In this document: positions 12,682 through 24,959 of the stretch, in pieces | Position numbering within the stretch: position 1 is the stretch's first letter | How the letters are laid out: each line of letters begins with the position of its first letter | DNA from: Micropterus salmoides | Lineage: Eukaryota; Chordata; Actinopteri; Centrarchiformes; Centrarchidae | Assembly: GCF_014851395.1 (NCBI RefSeq) | Contig: NW_024041262.1 | Coordinates: forward strand, 11,305,252-11,369,251 | Reading direction: 5' to 3' | Length of the DNA: 64,000 nucleotides | Notes under the pieces: generated by a model | The model's database searches: none | Seen by the model: the letters and a program-made list of their open reading frames with translations, nothing else | What the model was told of the DNA's origin: nothing | Translations under genes and position numbers: made by a program

Positions 12682-13614
12682 TGTCTCCTCAATGCATTCC
12701 CAGCCCACAGATCTGCTTGTCAGGGAAAAGGGCTTACAGTAAAACCTTACCTCAATTTAATGCTGGATTTTTAGTAAACACTTGTGTTACTACACAGTGA
12801 ATACACCCATCATGGCCATGCGTCAAAGTAATCAGCAATAATAACAGACACAACTCGCTGGCATTCATAGGTATATAGTACATGAAACAATACTGAAGGC
12901 AGCACTGTCTGTCAGTCCAGCTATTTCTGCTGCATCAACCTTTGTGGATCTGAGCCTATTCAGACGTGCCAGCACTGACTCCAGAGATTTCTCAGCACAA
13001 AAACAACAAAACCATAGTGAACAATCACCATCAACCAGGCTAGCACATCCTGAATTTTGTTCCCTGACCACAGGGAAATCTATTAACTTACTCTTTTTAA
13101 AAAGTACGTTGGTAGGTTAGCAAACACGGCTGCTCTCAAAAATATATAAAACATGGAGAATTTACCGTACGATGTTAGCTAGGTAACGTCAGCCCAAGAA
13201 GTTTTTCAATGTCGGATAGCTGTCATTAGCGAGCTTTGGTTTGGAAAGTTCACGGTTACCAGCTGGTTAGTTTGCTAACTTGTTGAACAAAGGCCAGGAA
13301 AGCAAGAATACGGGACACGTACGTTATCACATCCCGCCAGTCAATGATAAATGTATACTGACGCAATAAAAAGTTTCTTACTTTACACTCCACTGTGGTT
13401 TTCGGTGGTCACTAGTGGGGCTAACTTCGGAAGTAGGCCTGACACACACCAACAGAGCCGCTGTCAACCGCAGCTGCGTAAACAAATCACAGGCTAGCTC
13501 AGTATCCGTCACTATCGTACAGTGTCGTGGGGTTTCTTTGCCCTGCGTATGTCTCTCGGGCAGCGCTTTCTCTCTGCTATTTAAAGAGATATCCTGAACC
13601 ATATTAAAACCCCC

Positions 13615-14388
13615 AACACATTTGAGGTACTTGTGCCTTACTTGAGCATTTTCTTTTGAATGCCAGTTTCTATTTCTACTCCACTACATTTATCTGACAG
13701 CTTTTAGTTAGTTTACAAATTAAGATTTTTTTTAAATATAGGATTTATAAAATGTAATGTTTTGTTATAAAAAAAACCAATTAGTTTGTTAATCAATTAG
13801 TCGATATACAGAAAATGAACTGGTAACTATTCTGATAAGTGTTGAAGTCATTTTTCATGTAAAAACATTGCATGGTTCCAGCCTCACATATTTGAAGATG
13901 TGCTGTATTAATATAGTAGTAGTATTAGTATTAATAATATTGATGTGTTGTTAAAAATGTTGGTTGAACATAACAAGCATGGTGAAGGTCACTGGGTAAT
14001 TTTGAAGGCATTTTAGACTATTTTCAGATTTTTTAATAAACCAAACAATTAAAATAATGTTGATTAATCCATAATGAAAATAATCATAAGTTACAGTCTG
14101 ATACAGACTAGTTAAAAATGTAAGTAAAATCATGCTTTAACATTAATGCATGACTAATAATAATCCAATGATATATATAATAGTCACATGGGACACTTTT
14201 CTGCTGTGAGTACTTTTACTTTTAATACTTAAAAGTACATTTTCCTGATTAAACTTACATACTTTTACCTAAGTAACATTTCCAAAGCAGAAATTTTACC
14301 TGTAAAAGGGTATTTTTACAGTGTGGTATTACTACTTGTACTTGAGTAAAGAATCTGAATACTTCGTCCACCACTGCCTAAATACAGC
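13615..14388 (-). repeat. hAT-like dispersed repeat, reverse orientation
   Basis: The right edge ends '...ttcgtccaccactg', the reverse complement of the CAGTGGTGG terminus, preceded by 'cttgtacttgagtaaag' and 'acttttaatacttaaaagta'. The left side has 'ttcctactccactacattt'-like wording. A piece of the 'GAGCTGCAAC' repeat (about 13770-13910) lies inside it. No transposase. Confidence 0.55.
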
Positions 14389-14510
14389 TTAGTAACGGGA
14401 GCAACCAGGTGATACCAGCCTGTGAGTAGCTGCTTCCTGAGGAGCGAAAATCAGGGCAAATAAATCCCAAATTACCCACTGTTGGGTTTGAGCACCTCTG
14501 ATTGGTCAAT

Positions 14511-14537
14511 GCAATTGTTCTCAAACGTTACGATTGG
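14511..14537 (-). promoter_or_regulatory. Two inverted CCAAT boxes upstream of luc7l
   Basis: ATTGG occurs at 14511-14515 and 14533-14537 (CCAAT on the minus strand), 18 bp apart and about 240-260 bp upstream of the luc7l ATG. Paired inverted CCAAT boxes suit NF-Y binding in TATA-less housekeeping promoters (established knowledge). Assigning them to luc7l is inference from position. Confidence 0.5.
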
Positions 14538-14773
14538 TCGATTTCATACCGATTGCCCTCCCTTTAGCGTTAGCTCAACGGAACCTTGAAACAAGAGGGC
14601 CTGTCGTCATTTCCCTAATGTTAAACGGAAACTGGCGAGTCCATGAAATAGAGAAAAGCTGCGAGAGGTGATGCTTGGACGAATAAATAATCAAATAACC
14701 TGACAAAAATACGAAGGGACTGTTTTCAGTTGCTTGATTGTTATATAGCGCCATCGACGGAAGACCAACAGCA

Positions 14774-17700
14774 ATGTCTGCCCAAGCTCAAATGAGAGCT
14801 TTGCTCGACCAGCTAATGGGAACAGCGAGGGATGGTGAGTTGCCGTATAGTGCTAGCTGAGCTAGCTAGCTAGCCAAGATGGAGCCACTGCTCAGGCTCG
14901 CTTGTGTTGGTGTGTGATGAACAGACCTGCATGAATGGATTTACTGCAGAGGGCTGTGAAAAATACAGTAACGTTAGATTCAAGTAGCCTTTGCTGATTA
15001 AGGTTGCGATTTAATGTGTGTATCCATTTGGGCTCATTTTAATTCAAAGAGTTGTTACGTTTTTGCTTTAGCCTTTACCACTGTAACTTAGCGTTAGCTA
15101 ACTCAATTCGTAGCTAGTTGGTAGCTAACTTAGCTGACGCTACTGTTGAGAAGTTACGGAACCGTCAGGGGCCATGGTACCGAGCTTTAAACGATATGTA
15201 ACAATGTATAAATACCTGGCATTAATCCAGTTATAACTAACGTTAGTTCAGAGGATAATGTTAACGCTACTGCGTTACATTCATAGTACTCATTATTGAT
15301 AGACTTGCAAACGACCCGCAGGCTAGACGTCACATTAGGCCTAACGTTACCAGTTGTTTTTGAACTAACACTAGGTTTAATGAACCGGGTTATTCAACTG
15401 ATAACTTGTGTTACGATTTCCAACATTATAATGTGAGTTAGTGTCTGTGAAAAGTTGATAAAAATATCAATAATTTGCACTCAAACTCAATAGTGTAACA
15501 TTAGAATAAAAGTCCTGTATTTACAGTCTTACTCAAGTAAACCCCACAAGTAGGATCAGCAAAATGTATTTAAGCATCATCCAGTAGAATGGACCTTCAC
15601 AGTGTCGCGTTGTATTTTTGAATTATTGCTTATTATTACCACTGTGTGTAGTAATCAGTATTTTAATGTTGTAGTTGGTTTAAGGTGGGGCTAATCTGAA
15701 CGACTTTGTATATCGTTGGACAGCAAATGTCATAAAAGTGTACAATCTTATAATTTAAGTTGATTATAATTTGTATTTTAAATCTTTATCATATTAGTGT
15801 CCTGTAATTGCAGCTGATAAAGTATATTTGCCCCTGAAATTTAGTAGAAATTTAAAATGGAAATACCCAAGTCAGGTAAAGGTACCTTTTTTAAAGTTGT
15901 ATTTTATTTCTCTAAACACTAAATGAAGAACATTATTTTCTCTCAATTGGTTGTTCCTGAGTTTACAATAACTAGAACAAACTGTGTACCGACACCAGTG
16001 CCTGGTGTTAAAATAAATAAATAATAGCCTACTTAATGAACCTCACCAATGCAAATTAATAAAAAAAATGAATGCTATTATCCTGATAATATAACTGTTG
16101 TTGTCTTTATTAGTGCTTTGATCATTGAGTGATTTTTGTGATTGCTTCCAGCCATTTGGATACAGACATTAAAAGGTAAATCAGCTGTCAAGTCTGATTG
16201 TCATGGGTAGAAAATGACAGCTTATCGCTGCCCTGCCATTTTATAAGTCAGAGGTTCATCCTGACAATTGAATTGAATACAGTCTTGTTAATTTTCTTTT
16301 AACAAGTTGATAATTCGATCTATACAGTTAGAGTGAAGTTGTGTTGTGAGTTTGTGGGTGTATGTGTGGTGAGATTGATATCAAATTCTTCCCATACATT
16401 TGTTGCATACAAACTGAACAATTGTGGCCCCTTTATTTTATTCATTAAGGTTCAGTGTATCTTTGCCAGCCTACATCAATCTGCAAAGGAGTTGCAGAAA
16501 AGCCTCATGTTCATCGAGCCGTGAGTCACACATAATTTTTAAAGCTGTTATGATGAATATCCAAACAATTTGTTTGCCTTCCGGAAGTTATTGTAGCCTT
16601 TTTTTTAAATCTCACAAATGGGTATATCTTCAGTGGCACTAGCATTACAATTTGGAGTAGTGTTATGCAGCTTGAGCTAAGACGACAGATCGCGCTGAAT
16701 CCAAACGAGCAGTTTTTCCATTAGACGTCTGTTTTCAGAAGGCAATTTTTAGCAGTCATCGAAACAAAAACTTTGCACACATCATTTACAATCTGACTTG
16801 TGTATGACTCCCAACTTCTTACTACAGGTATGGGCAAGAAAACTGTTCCCATTTATACTTTTCTACAGCGGGTTTAAAATTCTGCAGCTGAGGTCTTGAA
16901 GATGCAGAAGGGTACAGTATGTGGTGCAGATCGCAGTGTGTATAAACAACAATTTTTTTCTTGGATTTCTTTTGGTTTTTCTTTTTTTTCATTCCTTTTC
17001 AATGTTTCATATTTGTAAAAGGCTTGGCTGGAACATTTGCCTGAAATGTTTACATTTCTTATCACAGTCATAATAGCAGTCTTTGCTGCATAGTCAAATG
17101 TAATGAACACTTAAGCGTACACTACATCAAGGTAGCTCTGTTCACACCAGTTAATTGAAACAACAAGTTTATAGTTATTTACCAGTTTTGTGCTCCTATT
17201 AGCTTAATCTCATAATACCCCACATTTACCCGAGTGGACATTGAGCCTTGACACGTTAAACTTAAGTTGACGCTCTAACATCGCCATATTTTTTGATTGA
17301 GGCTTGGGTAAGGTAAGCACTAAGAATAAGTGGAAGTACCATATACATGCACACACATAACTTTTGCTTCTTCAGTGTTGATAGATGAATGAATAATTAA
17401 CGTAGTACAACAGAGGCACACTTACTCTTTTACTGGTAAATATAATGCTACACTGAGGAAGTATATGTAAAACATTGACAATCACAAATATAAGTGTTGG
17501 TTCTCACTGATCTAGGTGGGCAAAAAGTCCTTGAGTTCATATTAGTGACACCCAGTGAATGTAGTGCTATTACAGTAATGTATTTTAAAGCACTGGATAC
17601 CTCGCCCCTGCGAACAAATATCTGAGGTCTTTCTCACTGGTTGTTTTTTTGGACTGTTGCAGGGGATGAGACGCGGCAGAGGGTGAAGTTCACCGACGAG

Positions 17701-20700
17701 CGAGTCTGCAAAAGTCATCTTCTAAACTGCTGTCCACATGACATCCTGTCTGGAACTGTAAGTAGTCTACAATTTAGGTCTGACCAGCAGTATCTGTTTC
17801 ACAGAAGAGTCAGTTTGAGTCACTTCTGTTTGTGTTTTGGTGATAGCGAATGGACCTGGGGGAGTGCACGAAGATCCATGACTTGGCACTTCGGGCAGAT
17901 TATGAAATTGCCTCCAAGGAGAGAGATCTGTTCTTTGAGCTTGACGTAAGCGATGTCCTTCTAATAAATAATGCAGTGTGAAGACCATAGATTTTTCAGT
18001 CACCATAATAAAACACAGATTTACTGCACACACGTGGGGGAGGATGTGTTTGCTATATACTTGCCTTTGCTTTTAATTGAAGTCAAGTGCTTATCCAATT
18101 CTTATATTAGCTAACATGTCTATTTTTAACTGTTTCTTTTGTGGAGGAGTGGCTCATTCACACCCCTTAATGACAGTTAAGCTAAGTGCTACAATGGGGC
18201 TTTTCACCAATACCACTGACTGGCACCCACAAAACAACCTTAGTTGTAGACCAGCTGTTGCACTGTGCAACATTTGAACAGTGTTCGCTCAATATAATTC
18301 AGCAGATTTAGACAATGCAGAGGAACATTTATATAATTTAAAATATCTACCAAGTCACCTATTTAAGTCTGTGTGTCTATTAACACATTTTCTCTCTCCT
18401 AAAGGCGGTCGATCACCTGGAGTCATTCATTGCTGACTGTGACCGGAGGACAGAACTAGCCAAGAAGCGCCTGGCTGAGACCCAAGAAGAGATCAGTGCT
18501 GAGGTTGCAGCAAAGGTGCGTGACAATGTTTTTTTTGTTTGTTTGTTTGTTTGTTTTTTAAACATAAACATTGTGGTACATACAGTCCCCTCCAAAAGTA
18601 TTGGAATGGTAAGGCAAATTCCTTTGTTTTTGTTATTTGTATTTGGGTTTAAGATCAAAAGATGAGTATGAAACAAGAATTCAGAATTTCAGCTTTCATT
18701 TCCTGGTATTCACATCTAGATGTGTTAAACAACTCAGGACATACCACCCTTTGTTTGAACCCACCCATTTTTCAAGTGAGCAGAAGTATTGGAACAAATA
18801 ATCTTAAAGTAAATAACATTTAATATTTTGGTGGCATAACTCTTGCTTGCAATAACTGCCTCAAGCCTGCGACCCATCGACATCACCAAAGTGTTGCATT
18901 CTTCATTTGTGATGCTATTCCAGGCTTTTACCGCAGCTTCTTTCAGTTCTTGTTTGTTTCGGGGTGTTTCTCCCTTCAGTCTCCTCTTAAGGAGGTGAAT
19001 GCATGCTCTATTGGGTTAAGGTCAGGTGATTGACTTGGCCAGTCTCAAACCTTCCACTTTTTCCCCTGATGAAGTCCTTTGTTTTGTTGGCAGTGTGCTT
19101 TAGCTCATTGTCCTGCTGCATGATAAACTTCCTCCCGATTAGTTTAAATGCATTTCTCCGTAAATTGGCAGACAAAATGTTTCTGTACGCTTCTGAATTC
19201 AAATATCTCTGTCATCAGCTAATGTTGTTTTCCTTGGCTGACCTGTTGGACGTCTGTTGCTCAGTACACCAGTAGTTTCTTTCTTTTTCAGGACATTCCA
19301 AATTGTTGTGCTTGCTATGCCCAATGTTTGTCCAATGGCTCTGGTCGATTTTCCTTCTTTTCTCAGCTTGACAATGGCTTGCTTTTCTCCCATAGACAGC
19401 TCTCTGGTCTTCATGTTGGTTTAAACTCTAACAGGAAATGCAGTCTTTATAGGTTTGAACAAAGCATGAAAACTTAGCCTAGTCATGCAGAGCTATTTAA
19501 TGTTTGGACAATCAACCTAAAAGGCAACACTTGGGCAACAAGAAACATCTGTCCGTCACATGTTCCAATACTTCTGCTCACTTTAAAAATGGGTGTGTTC
19601 AAACAAAGGGTGGTATGTCCTAAGATGTTAAACACATCTAGATGTAAATACCACAAAAAGAGAGCTGAAATTCTGAACTCTTGTCTCATACTTATCTTTT
19701 GATCTTAAACCCAAATGTCTTCAGTGAACAACAAAAACAAAGAAATTTGCCTTACCGTTCCAATACTTTTGGAGGGGACTGTATGTGTAACATTGACACT
19801 TTCACTTTTTCATGCAGCGTCTAGTTTAACAATGTTTGCAACAGACCTGTCAGATGTGAATTATGTTGTTTGTGCTGTGTTGCAGGCAGAGAAGGTTCAT
19901 GAACTGAATGAGGAAATAGGGAAGCTCCTGGCCAAGGCTGAGCAGCTTGGAGCCGAGGGCAACGTTGATGAGGCCCAGAAGGTCCTGCAGGAAGTGGAGA
20001 AGGTCCGCACTAGGAAGAAGGATGCAGAGGTGAGGAAGAAATAATTGGATGATGTGGTGCTTTTCTTTTTTTATATTAATAATTCCATCTTCTGATGCCT
20101 TAATGCTGCCCCTCATTATTTTCTTCTTTCTCAGGAAGAGTACAGAAACTCCATGCCGGCCTCCAGCTTCCAGCAGCAGAAGCTTCGGGTGTGCGAAGTC
20201 TGCTCTGCTTACCTGGGTCTCCATGACAATGACCGTCGTTTGGCCGACCATTTTGGTGGGAAGCTTCATCTGGGCTTCATTCAGATCAGAGAGAAACTGG
20301 ACCAACTAAAGGTATGTGCCAGCTTGTAGCACCATGTACATAAGACATCCATTACTACAAAAACCCTAAATTAATGACAAGTATATGTAGGAGTGACATG
20401 GTGCTGATATTGAAAACAAAGAAAAGAAAAAAATGCGTGATGAATTGTCTTGTGGTTTGGGTAAAGATAGTTTCACCTCTAATTTGTGCACTGTATTTTT
20501 GATCAGAAAACTGTGGTCGACAAGCAGGAGAAAAGGAACCAGGAGCGCTTGAAGAGACGAGAAGAGAGAGAGAAAGAGGAAAGGATGAAGAAGAAGTGAG
20601 TGCAGACATGTATGATGCTGGTGACATGTTTAAAGTGTGTATGTTTTATGGTTCAAACGTATTGTTTTGACATCCACTTATTTCATAGGACCAGATCACG

Positions 20701-21316
20701 GAGCAGAGAGCATAGAAGGTGAGAACGCTGCTCACTCTTTCCGCATTTTTAAATCAATTGGTTGTTCTGAGTAAAAGGACTATCTTAGGCAAATTATAAC
20801 TCACTTGTGTCTTCTATTTTTATCAGGTCCCGTTCTCGTGACCGGAGAAGGAGACGCTCGCGCTCCTCATCACGAGACAAGCGCCGTTCTCGCTCACGCT
20901 CCAGGGAGAGGAAGAGGAGGCATCGCAGCCGATCCCGCTCTCGCAGCCGAGGACACCGTCACAGCCACGAGCAGAGCTCCAAACACAAGTAAATAATGAA
21001 GTGTATAATCTCTTTGGTTTCCAGCAGGTTAATAAGAAGTATGTTGCCCACTCGTGGTCATAAATGTTAAATACACTCCTTCAGACTAGTAATATCCATC
21101 CCATCTGAGCTGTAAATGTCTCTTTACAAATACACATTTTTCTTCTACTTTTTTCTTCTGTGCGTTACTTGAATATCTCATACTTTGACACCCAGGTCGT
21201 CCAGGGACCGAGAGCGCTCATCCAGAGACAGGTCACGGGAGCGCGACAGGCGAGACGGTATGAACGGCAGATCGGACTCCCGCCGGGCAGACGACAGGGA
21301 CATGGGGGACCTCTAA
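14774..21316 (+). CDS. luc7l: LUC7-like U1 snRNP-associated splicing factor
   Basis: Ten exons in phase: 14774-14834, 17663-17757, 17847-17945, 18405-18515, 19886-20029, 20135-20311, 20507-20595, 20689-20718, 20827-20988, 21196-21316. They give 362 residues (human LUC7L 371). The start MSAQAQMRALLDQLMG is family-perfect. A first zinc-finger Cys/His cluster lies at 36-46 (C36, C43, C44, H46), a charged helical/coiled-coil segment at about 85-175, and a C2H2 finger at C190, C193, H209, H215. The tail (about 265-362) is Arg/Ser-rich. LUC7 proteins bind U1 snRNP in the nucleus and tune 5' splice-site choice. Exon 8 is only 30 nt, so skipping it keeps the frame and trims the RS tail. A 1.2-kb Tc1 element sits in intron 4. 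Paralog luc7l2 is the main alternative; adjacency to fam234a favours luc7l. Confidence 0.95.
15490..15900 (+). repeat. hAT-like dispersed repeat in luc7l intron 1
   Basis: Contains 'agtcttactcaagtaaa', 'caaaatgtatttaag' and 'aaaatggaaatacccaagtc' wording shared with the other copies here. Non-coding; no terminal repeats kept. Confidence 0.5.
18535..18556 (+). repeat. (GTTT)n microsatellite
   Basis: Short GTTT tandem run just downstream of the luc7l exon 4 donor, immediately before the Tc1 element. Confidence 0.8.
18581..19783 (-). mobile_element. Tc1-like DNA transposon, defective, with both ends intact
   Basis: 1203 bp bounded by TA and by long inverted repeats: the left end reads TACAGTCCCCTCCAAAAGTA and the right end mirrors it up to GGAGGGGACTGTA. 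The inverted repeats are about 200 bp and include a second internal 'agtattggaacaaat' motif. The minus strand keeps the transposase helix-turn-helix start (MKTRELSMGEKQAIVKLR, 19414 downward) and part of the DDE domain with a QQDNELKHTA segment near 19118. The two pieces are out of frame and a central block is missing. It lies in luc7l intron 4 against transcription. It cannot encode transposase but its ends look usable in trans. Confidence 0.9.
20689..20718 (+). other. luc7l: 30-nt microexon of luc7l
   Basis: Flanked by 'tttcatag' and 'gtgagaac', phase 2 on both sides. It adds ten residues (SRSREH-like) at the start of the RS tail. Its length is a multiple of three, so inclusion is optional without a frameshift. 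Confidence 0.8.
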
Positions 21317-22277
21317 AGACCAAACTCGGCATCTATCACGACACACAACCTCCTCCTGTCTCTCTCACCTGTCTGTCCATTTATAATAACCTAATGTTAC
21401 ACACAGTCCTGGCCTTGACCCCATTGTTCTCCCGCCTGCCTCCTTTGTTTGCTTTAACAGTTAATGCAGCCGACCCAGAGTGTACACGTACCTGAAATAC
21501 TATGGATTAAAATCTCTAGCATCCAGATATATTGGAAGATTGCATTGAGATAGGGGGGATTAGTTATTGATCAGCAGTGGAGTGTATTGTGACCCACATC
21601 TGTAATTTGGTGGCTGTCTGTATCCAATACATGTCTTGTTATAAACTGCCCTACAACAGAAAAAGTGACCATAAACTGATGGTCTGCTGGGCTGAAGCAT
21701 AAAATGTAACTGATCTGCGTCTTTTATCATTAACCGAAGGTCTTTTGATACACAGTCTGTCTGTAAATATGGTTTGGGCCCACTGATTGTAATGGTCTGA
21801 AAGGCCTCATCCTGTCGAGTTGTTTTGTTTCACCAGCTCCTGGTAAACAGCACTTGGTGTTTGAAAGTTGCAAGTATTCGTATTAACCTAATTTCCCTCA
21901 TTATCCTTTTTTTTTTTTTTTTTTTTTTTTTACTATCAAGTTGTATTTTATGCTGTCAGTAGTGAAGGGAATCTATTTGATTGGTTTGGCCAGTGCTTGT
22001 TTTGAAGTCTCTTGTTTCAGTTTGTTTCGATCTTGATTTTGTTTATTTAAAATAATGAAAATAAATGGTTCCTCCAAAGTTAGTGTCGGCATGCAAAGCA
22101 GTAGGTTCAGAAATTATACAGTGGAAATTCATTGCTATAACTGTACATAACCTTTTGTTAGTCGAGACATGAGTTGAAATTTTGACCCAAACAGATTTTA
22201 ATGGATGCATTGCTTTACCTAATGTGTGAAGTCATATCTGTTTATGTTCTGCTGGAAATCTTTCTTTGAAGTCTCTA

Positions 22278-22283
22278 AATAAA
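22278..22283 (+). promoter_or_regulatory. luc7l polyadenylation signal
   Basis: AATAAA followed within about 30 nt by a GT/T-rich stretch (ttttatttttattgtgtg). The best poly(A) signal for luc7l; an earlier AATAAA-like site occurs near 22060. Confidence 0.7.
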
Positions 22284-22297
22284 AGAAATCCCAACAT

Positions 22298-22309
22298 TTT
22301 ATTTTTATT
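22298..22309 (-). promoter_or_regulatory. Candidate distal eps8l1 polyadenylation signals
   Basis: Minus-strand AATAAA at 22298-22303 and 22304-22309; a further one at 22394-22399 is nearer the eps8l1 stop (22753) and may be the main site. Those at 22298-22309 lie within 20 bp of the luc7l signal on the other strand. Confidence 0.5.
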
Positions 22310-22752
22310 GTGTGCTCGCCGCGTTCTTGTCACAGCACGTTAGTCATGGCTGAATTATTAAACGAGCATAAATACAAAGATAAATACATTTCATTTATTG
22401 AAATTAGTCTTCACCTACAAGGCAGAAATGAGACTGAAGGAAACCTCACATTAAAATCAACAACATAAATTACAAATGGTGTACTTTAATGATAAAATAT
22501 ATAATTTGAACAGCACTGCCTGATAAAAAGCTTAAATTTCTTATTCACTTCTAAATACTTCAGGTTTAACATGAACTAATTATGTCATAATGACCGTTGT
22601 GGTCTTCAGACAATGCTGTATGATTGAGTCACTATTCCACAGTTGTTCCCTGGTGAGTACAATCAATAAATCAGGAGTTGGATCTTTAGTGACAATAACA
22701 CCAGAATATCACAATCCTTCATCTGAAAATTCATGACGTAGACGCCTGCTGC

Positions 22753-24913
22753 TCACAATGTGGTGCTGTCCAGTTTCAGATCAACCTTCATTTTCTGTTT
22801 CTCCATGACTGCCTCCAACTCTGTGGCCCTCCGGGCATCCTGGAGAAAGCAGAAGCGAATTGGGACACATGAAGGTAAAAGGATCTGTATTTTTATAAAA
22901 GAATGCTATAGGGTAAAAAATGTGTTTGTCTGTGTCTGTTTGTTTTAGAGGTTTAAAATGTTTTCAGCAACAGAGTTTGATGTGGCGTTTATGTGAAGTA
23001 TAGACCTCTTCTTTAGCACACGACTACTTAGAAAAGACAACATGCCATGACAATAAAGTGACTCAGTAGCATCAGGAAGCTGGTCCCTTGGTCAAGAAAT
23101 TGTGTTTTCCTGCTCACTGAATAAATTAATATTGGGCCATAATTTCATGTTTCTGACACAAGGTAAACTATGTTCAATAAATTATGCTACCAATAGTTTT
23201 TCCCTGTCACCAGATTGCATTTACAGAGAAATTAATATGAAATTGATGTACAATCAGTTCATCTTTGAACTCCCTAATCTGGTTGAAATAAAATATCAAT
23301 AATCCATAAATAGTGCACTTTTCTGCCAAGAAGTCTGGAGGCATTTTATTGTGAGTTACTATCCTGACACGCTGTGGAAAAATAGGTTTGAATGGTTGGT
23401 TTTTAATGCATGTGATGTATGTGGAAAGAATTCTTAGCAAAATCAATTAAGCATCGATTACACTCATGATTTTGTGTTTGCTTGCTGTTAAAAGTTGTTC
23501 TCTGCACACTCAACTGGTTAATGTTTGATAACTGGTCAGATGTGTTTGACAGAAACAGAGAAACAAAGACCAGCTTTAAAGTGGCCATAATGTTCCTTCA
23601 ATTTACCTCCAGTAGTGCTTTCTGCACAGTGAGCTGGCTGTACACTCTGGCACCCTCATCTGGAATCACAGATCGTAGCTCCTCCTTGTTGAGGGAGAAG
23701 AGCTGGGCCCCTGTCAGCACTCCCAAACATGACACCGTTCTGATGGACAAAAAGTACAAATTACTAATCTAGACAAACAGCCGCTTTAATGCAAGTTTTT
23801 CTATCCTTAATATCTATCCACCCATAATGAGAACATATACATTGATTATCTGTAGATTTTAGTAATTTACCTGTTCTATAGTTTGTCATTCATTTCCTTA
23901 TAAGCTTTCTGACACTGAAAAACTGCTTTGTCATGGATAAATGACACTGGCAGCACATCCCAGTGTGTAAACAGGCCTGTAGTCAGCTGTTGTGACATCA
24001 CTCACGGTTCACTGAAGCCCTTCCCTCGGAGCCACTCCGCTACCTCCTCTGGAGGAGAGTGGTAGTCCAGAGGAATGGAGGTCTCTGAGGAGCGAGGGAT
24101 GACCAGGGGTTTGTTCATATTCTTTCCATTGGTCAGTCTCTGGAGCAGCTCATCATTCATCAGCATGACTGGAAAGATCGAAAGAGATAGAAATAATGAT
24201 GATATTTAAGTCTTTTATGCCCACATTCTATTATTATTACTTTTTATTAATGTTCTCATTCTACACTATTTTGTATCGTACTGCAACTAATTGTTATTTT
24301 TATTATGGATCAATCTGTTGCTTATTTTCTCCATTAATTGACTGACTATTTGGTTTATAAAAATTCTGAAAATGGTGACAAATGCCGTCACTATTACCCA
24401 GAGCCCAAGGTGACACCTTCACAATGCTTGTTGTCCAAACCTCACATGAAAAATGACTTGAAAAAGTAGTTGTCAATACATTTCCTTTCAATCGACCAAC
24501 TGATTAATTGACTAATCAATCGAGCTGTCCTTGTGTACTGTGCTTTTAATCTAATCAATAACTGTTGCAGAGACAGTCTAGGAGATTATAGCTCCCTATA
24601 TTCAAAGCACCTTTTCACAGCATCTATATGACACACCCACACCTCCCACACAAACGCGTATAGTTTAGTACCTTTATTATCTGTGTCCTCTGCAACTGGT
24701 ACGTGTTGGCTGTATGCTGGTAAGCTGTGGGGACGCTTGGGGGAGTGGGAGGGGGCGCGGGGTGGAGCAGGAGGGCTGGGTGGGACCGCAGAGATGGTCT
24801 TGATGAGGGTAGGTGGAGCTGGAGCCTGCAGGAATGTGGAGCAGAGAGGGAAATTAAGACTGGAATTCACTCAGGTGTCTACAGGTGACAACATACATCT
24901 GTGCTTGTGTGGT

Positions 24914-24959
<46 letters not shown>

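Larger units (their letters stand above)
12712..14773. promoter_or_regulatory. fam234a-luc7l divergent intergenic region
   Basis: Holds the 5' ends of both divergent genes. A fam234a 5' UTR exon could begin above 13382, where the minus strand reads a GTAAGA donor, or near 13090 (GTAAGT). Exon 2 has an acceptor at 12713. The middle (13615-14388) is a hAT-like repeat, so the two promoters are separated by about 2 kb of partly mobile DNA rather than sharing a compact core. Confidence 0.45.
21317..22310 (+). other. luc7l 3' UTR with T25 tract
   Basis: Untranslated sequence after the luc7l stop. It contains a 25-nt T run (21907-21931) and ends near the AATAAA at 22278-22283. No other gene is seen here. 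Confidence 0.7.

Noticed and set aside
12386..12800. Plus-strand frames opposite the fam234a first coding exon
   Set aside because: Shadows; the minus strand carries the membrane-anchor exon with clear family match.
16424..16900. Possible extra exon in luc7l intron 1
   Set aside because: Some exon-like wording and an AG-GT context near 16826, but no phase-compatible frame joining exons 1 and 2.
19715..20044. Single 109-codon frame
   Set aside because: It merges the Tc1 right end, intron and luc7l exon 5; only 19886-20029 is exon.
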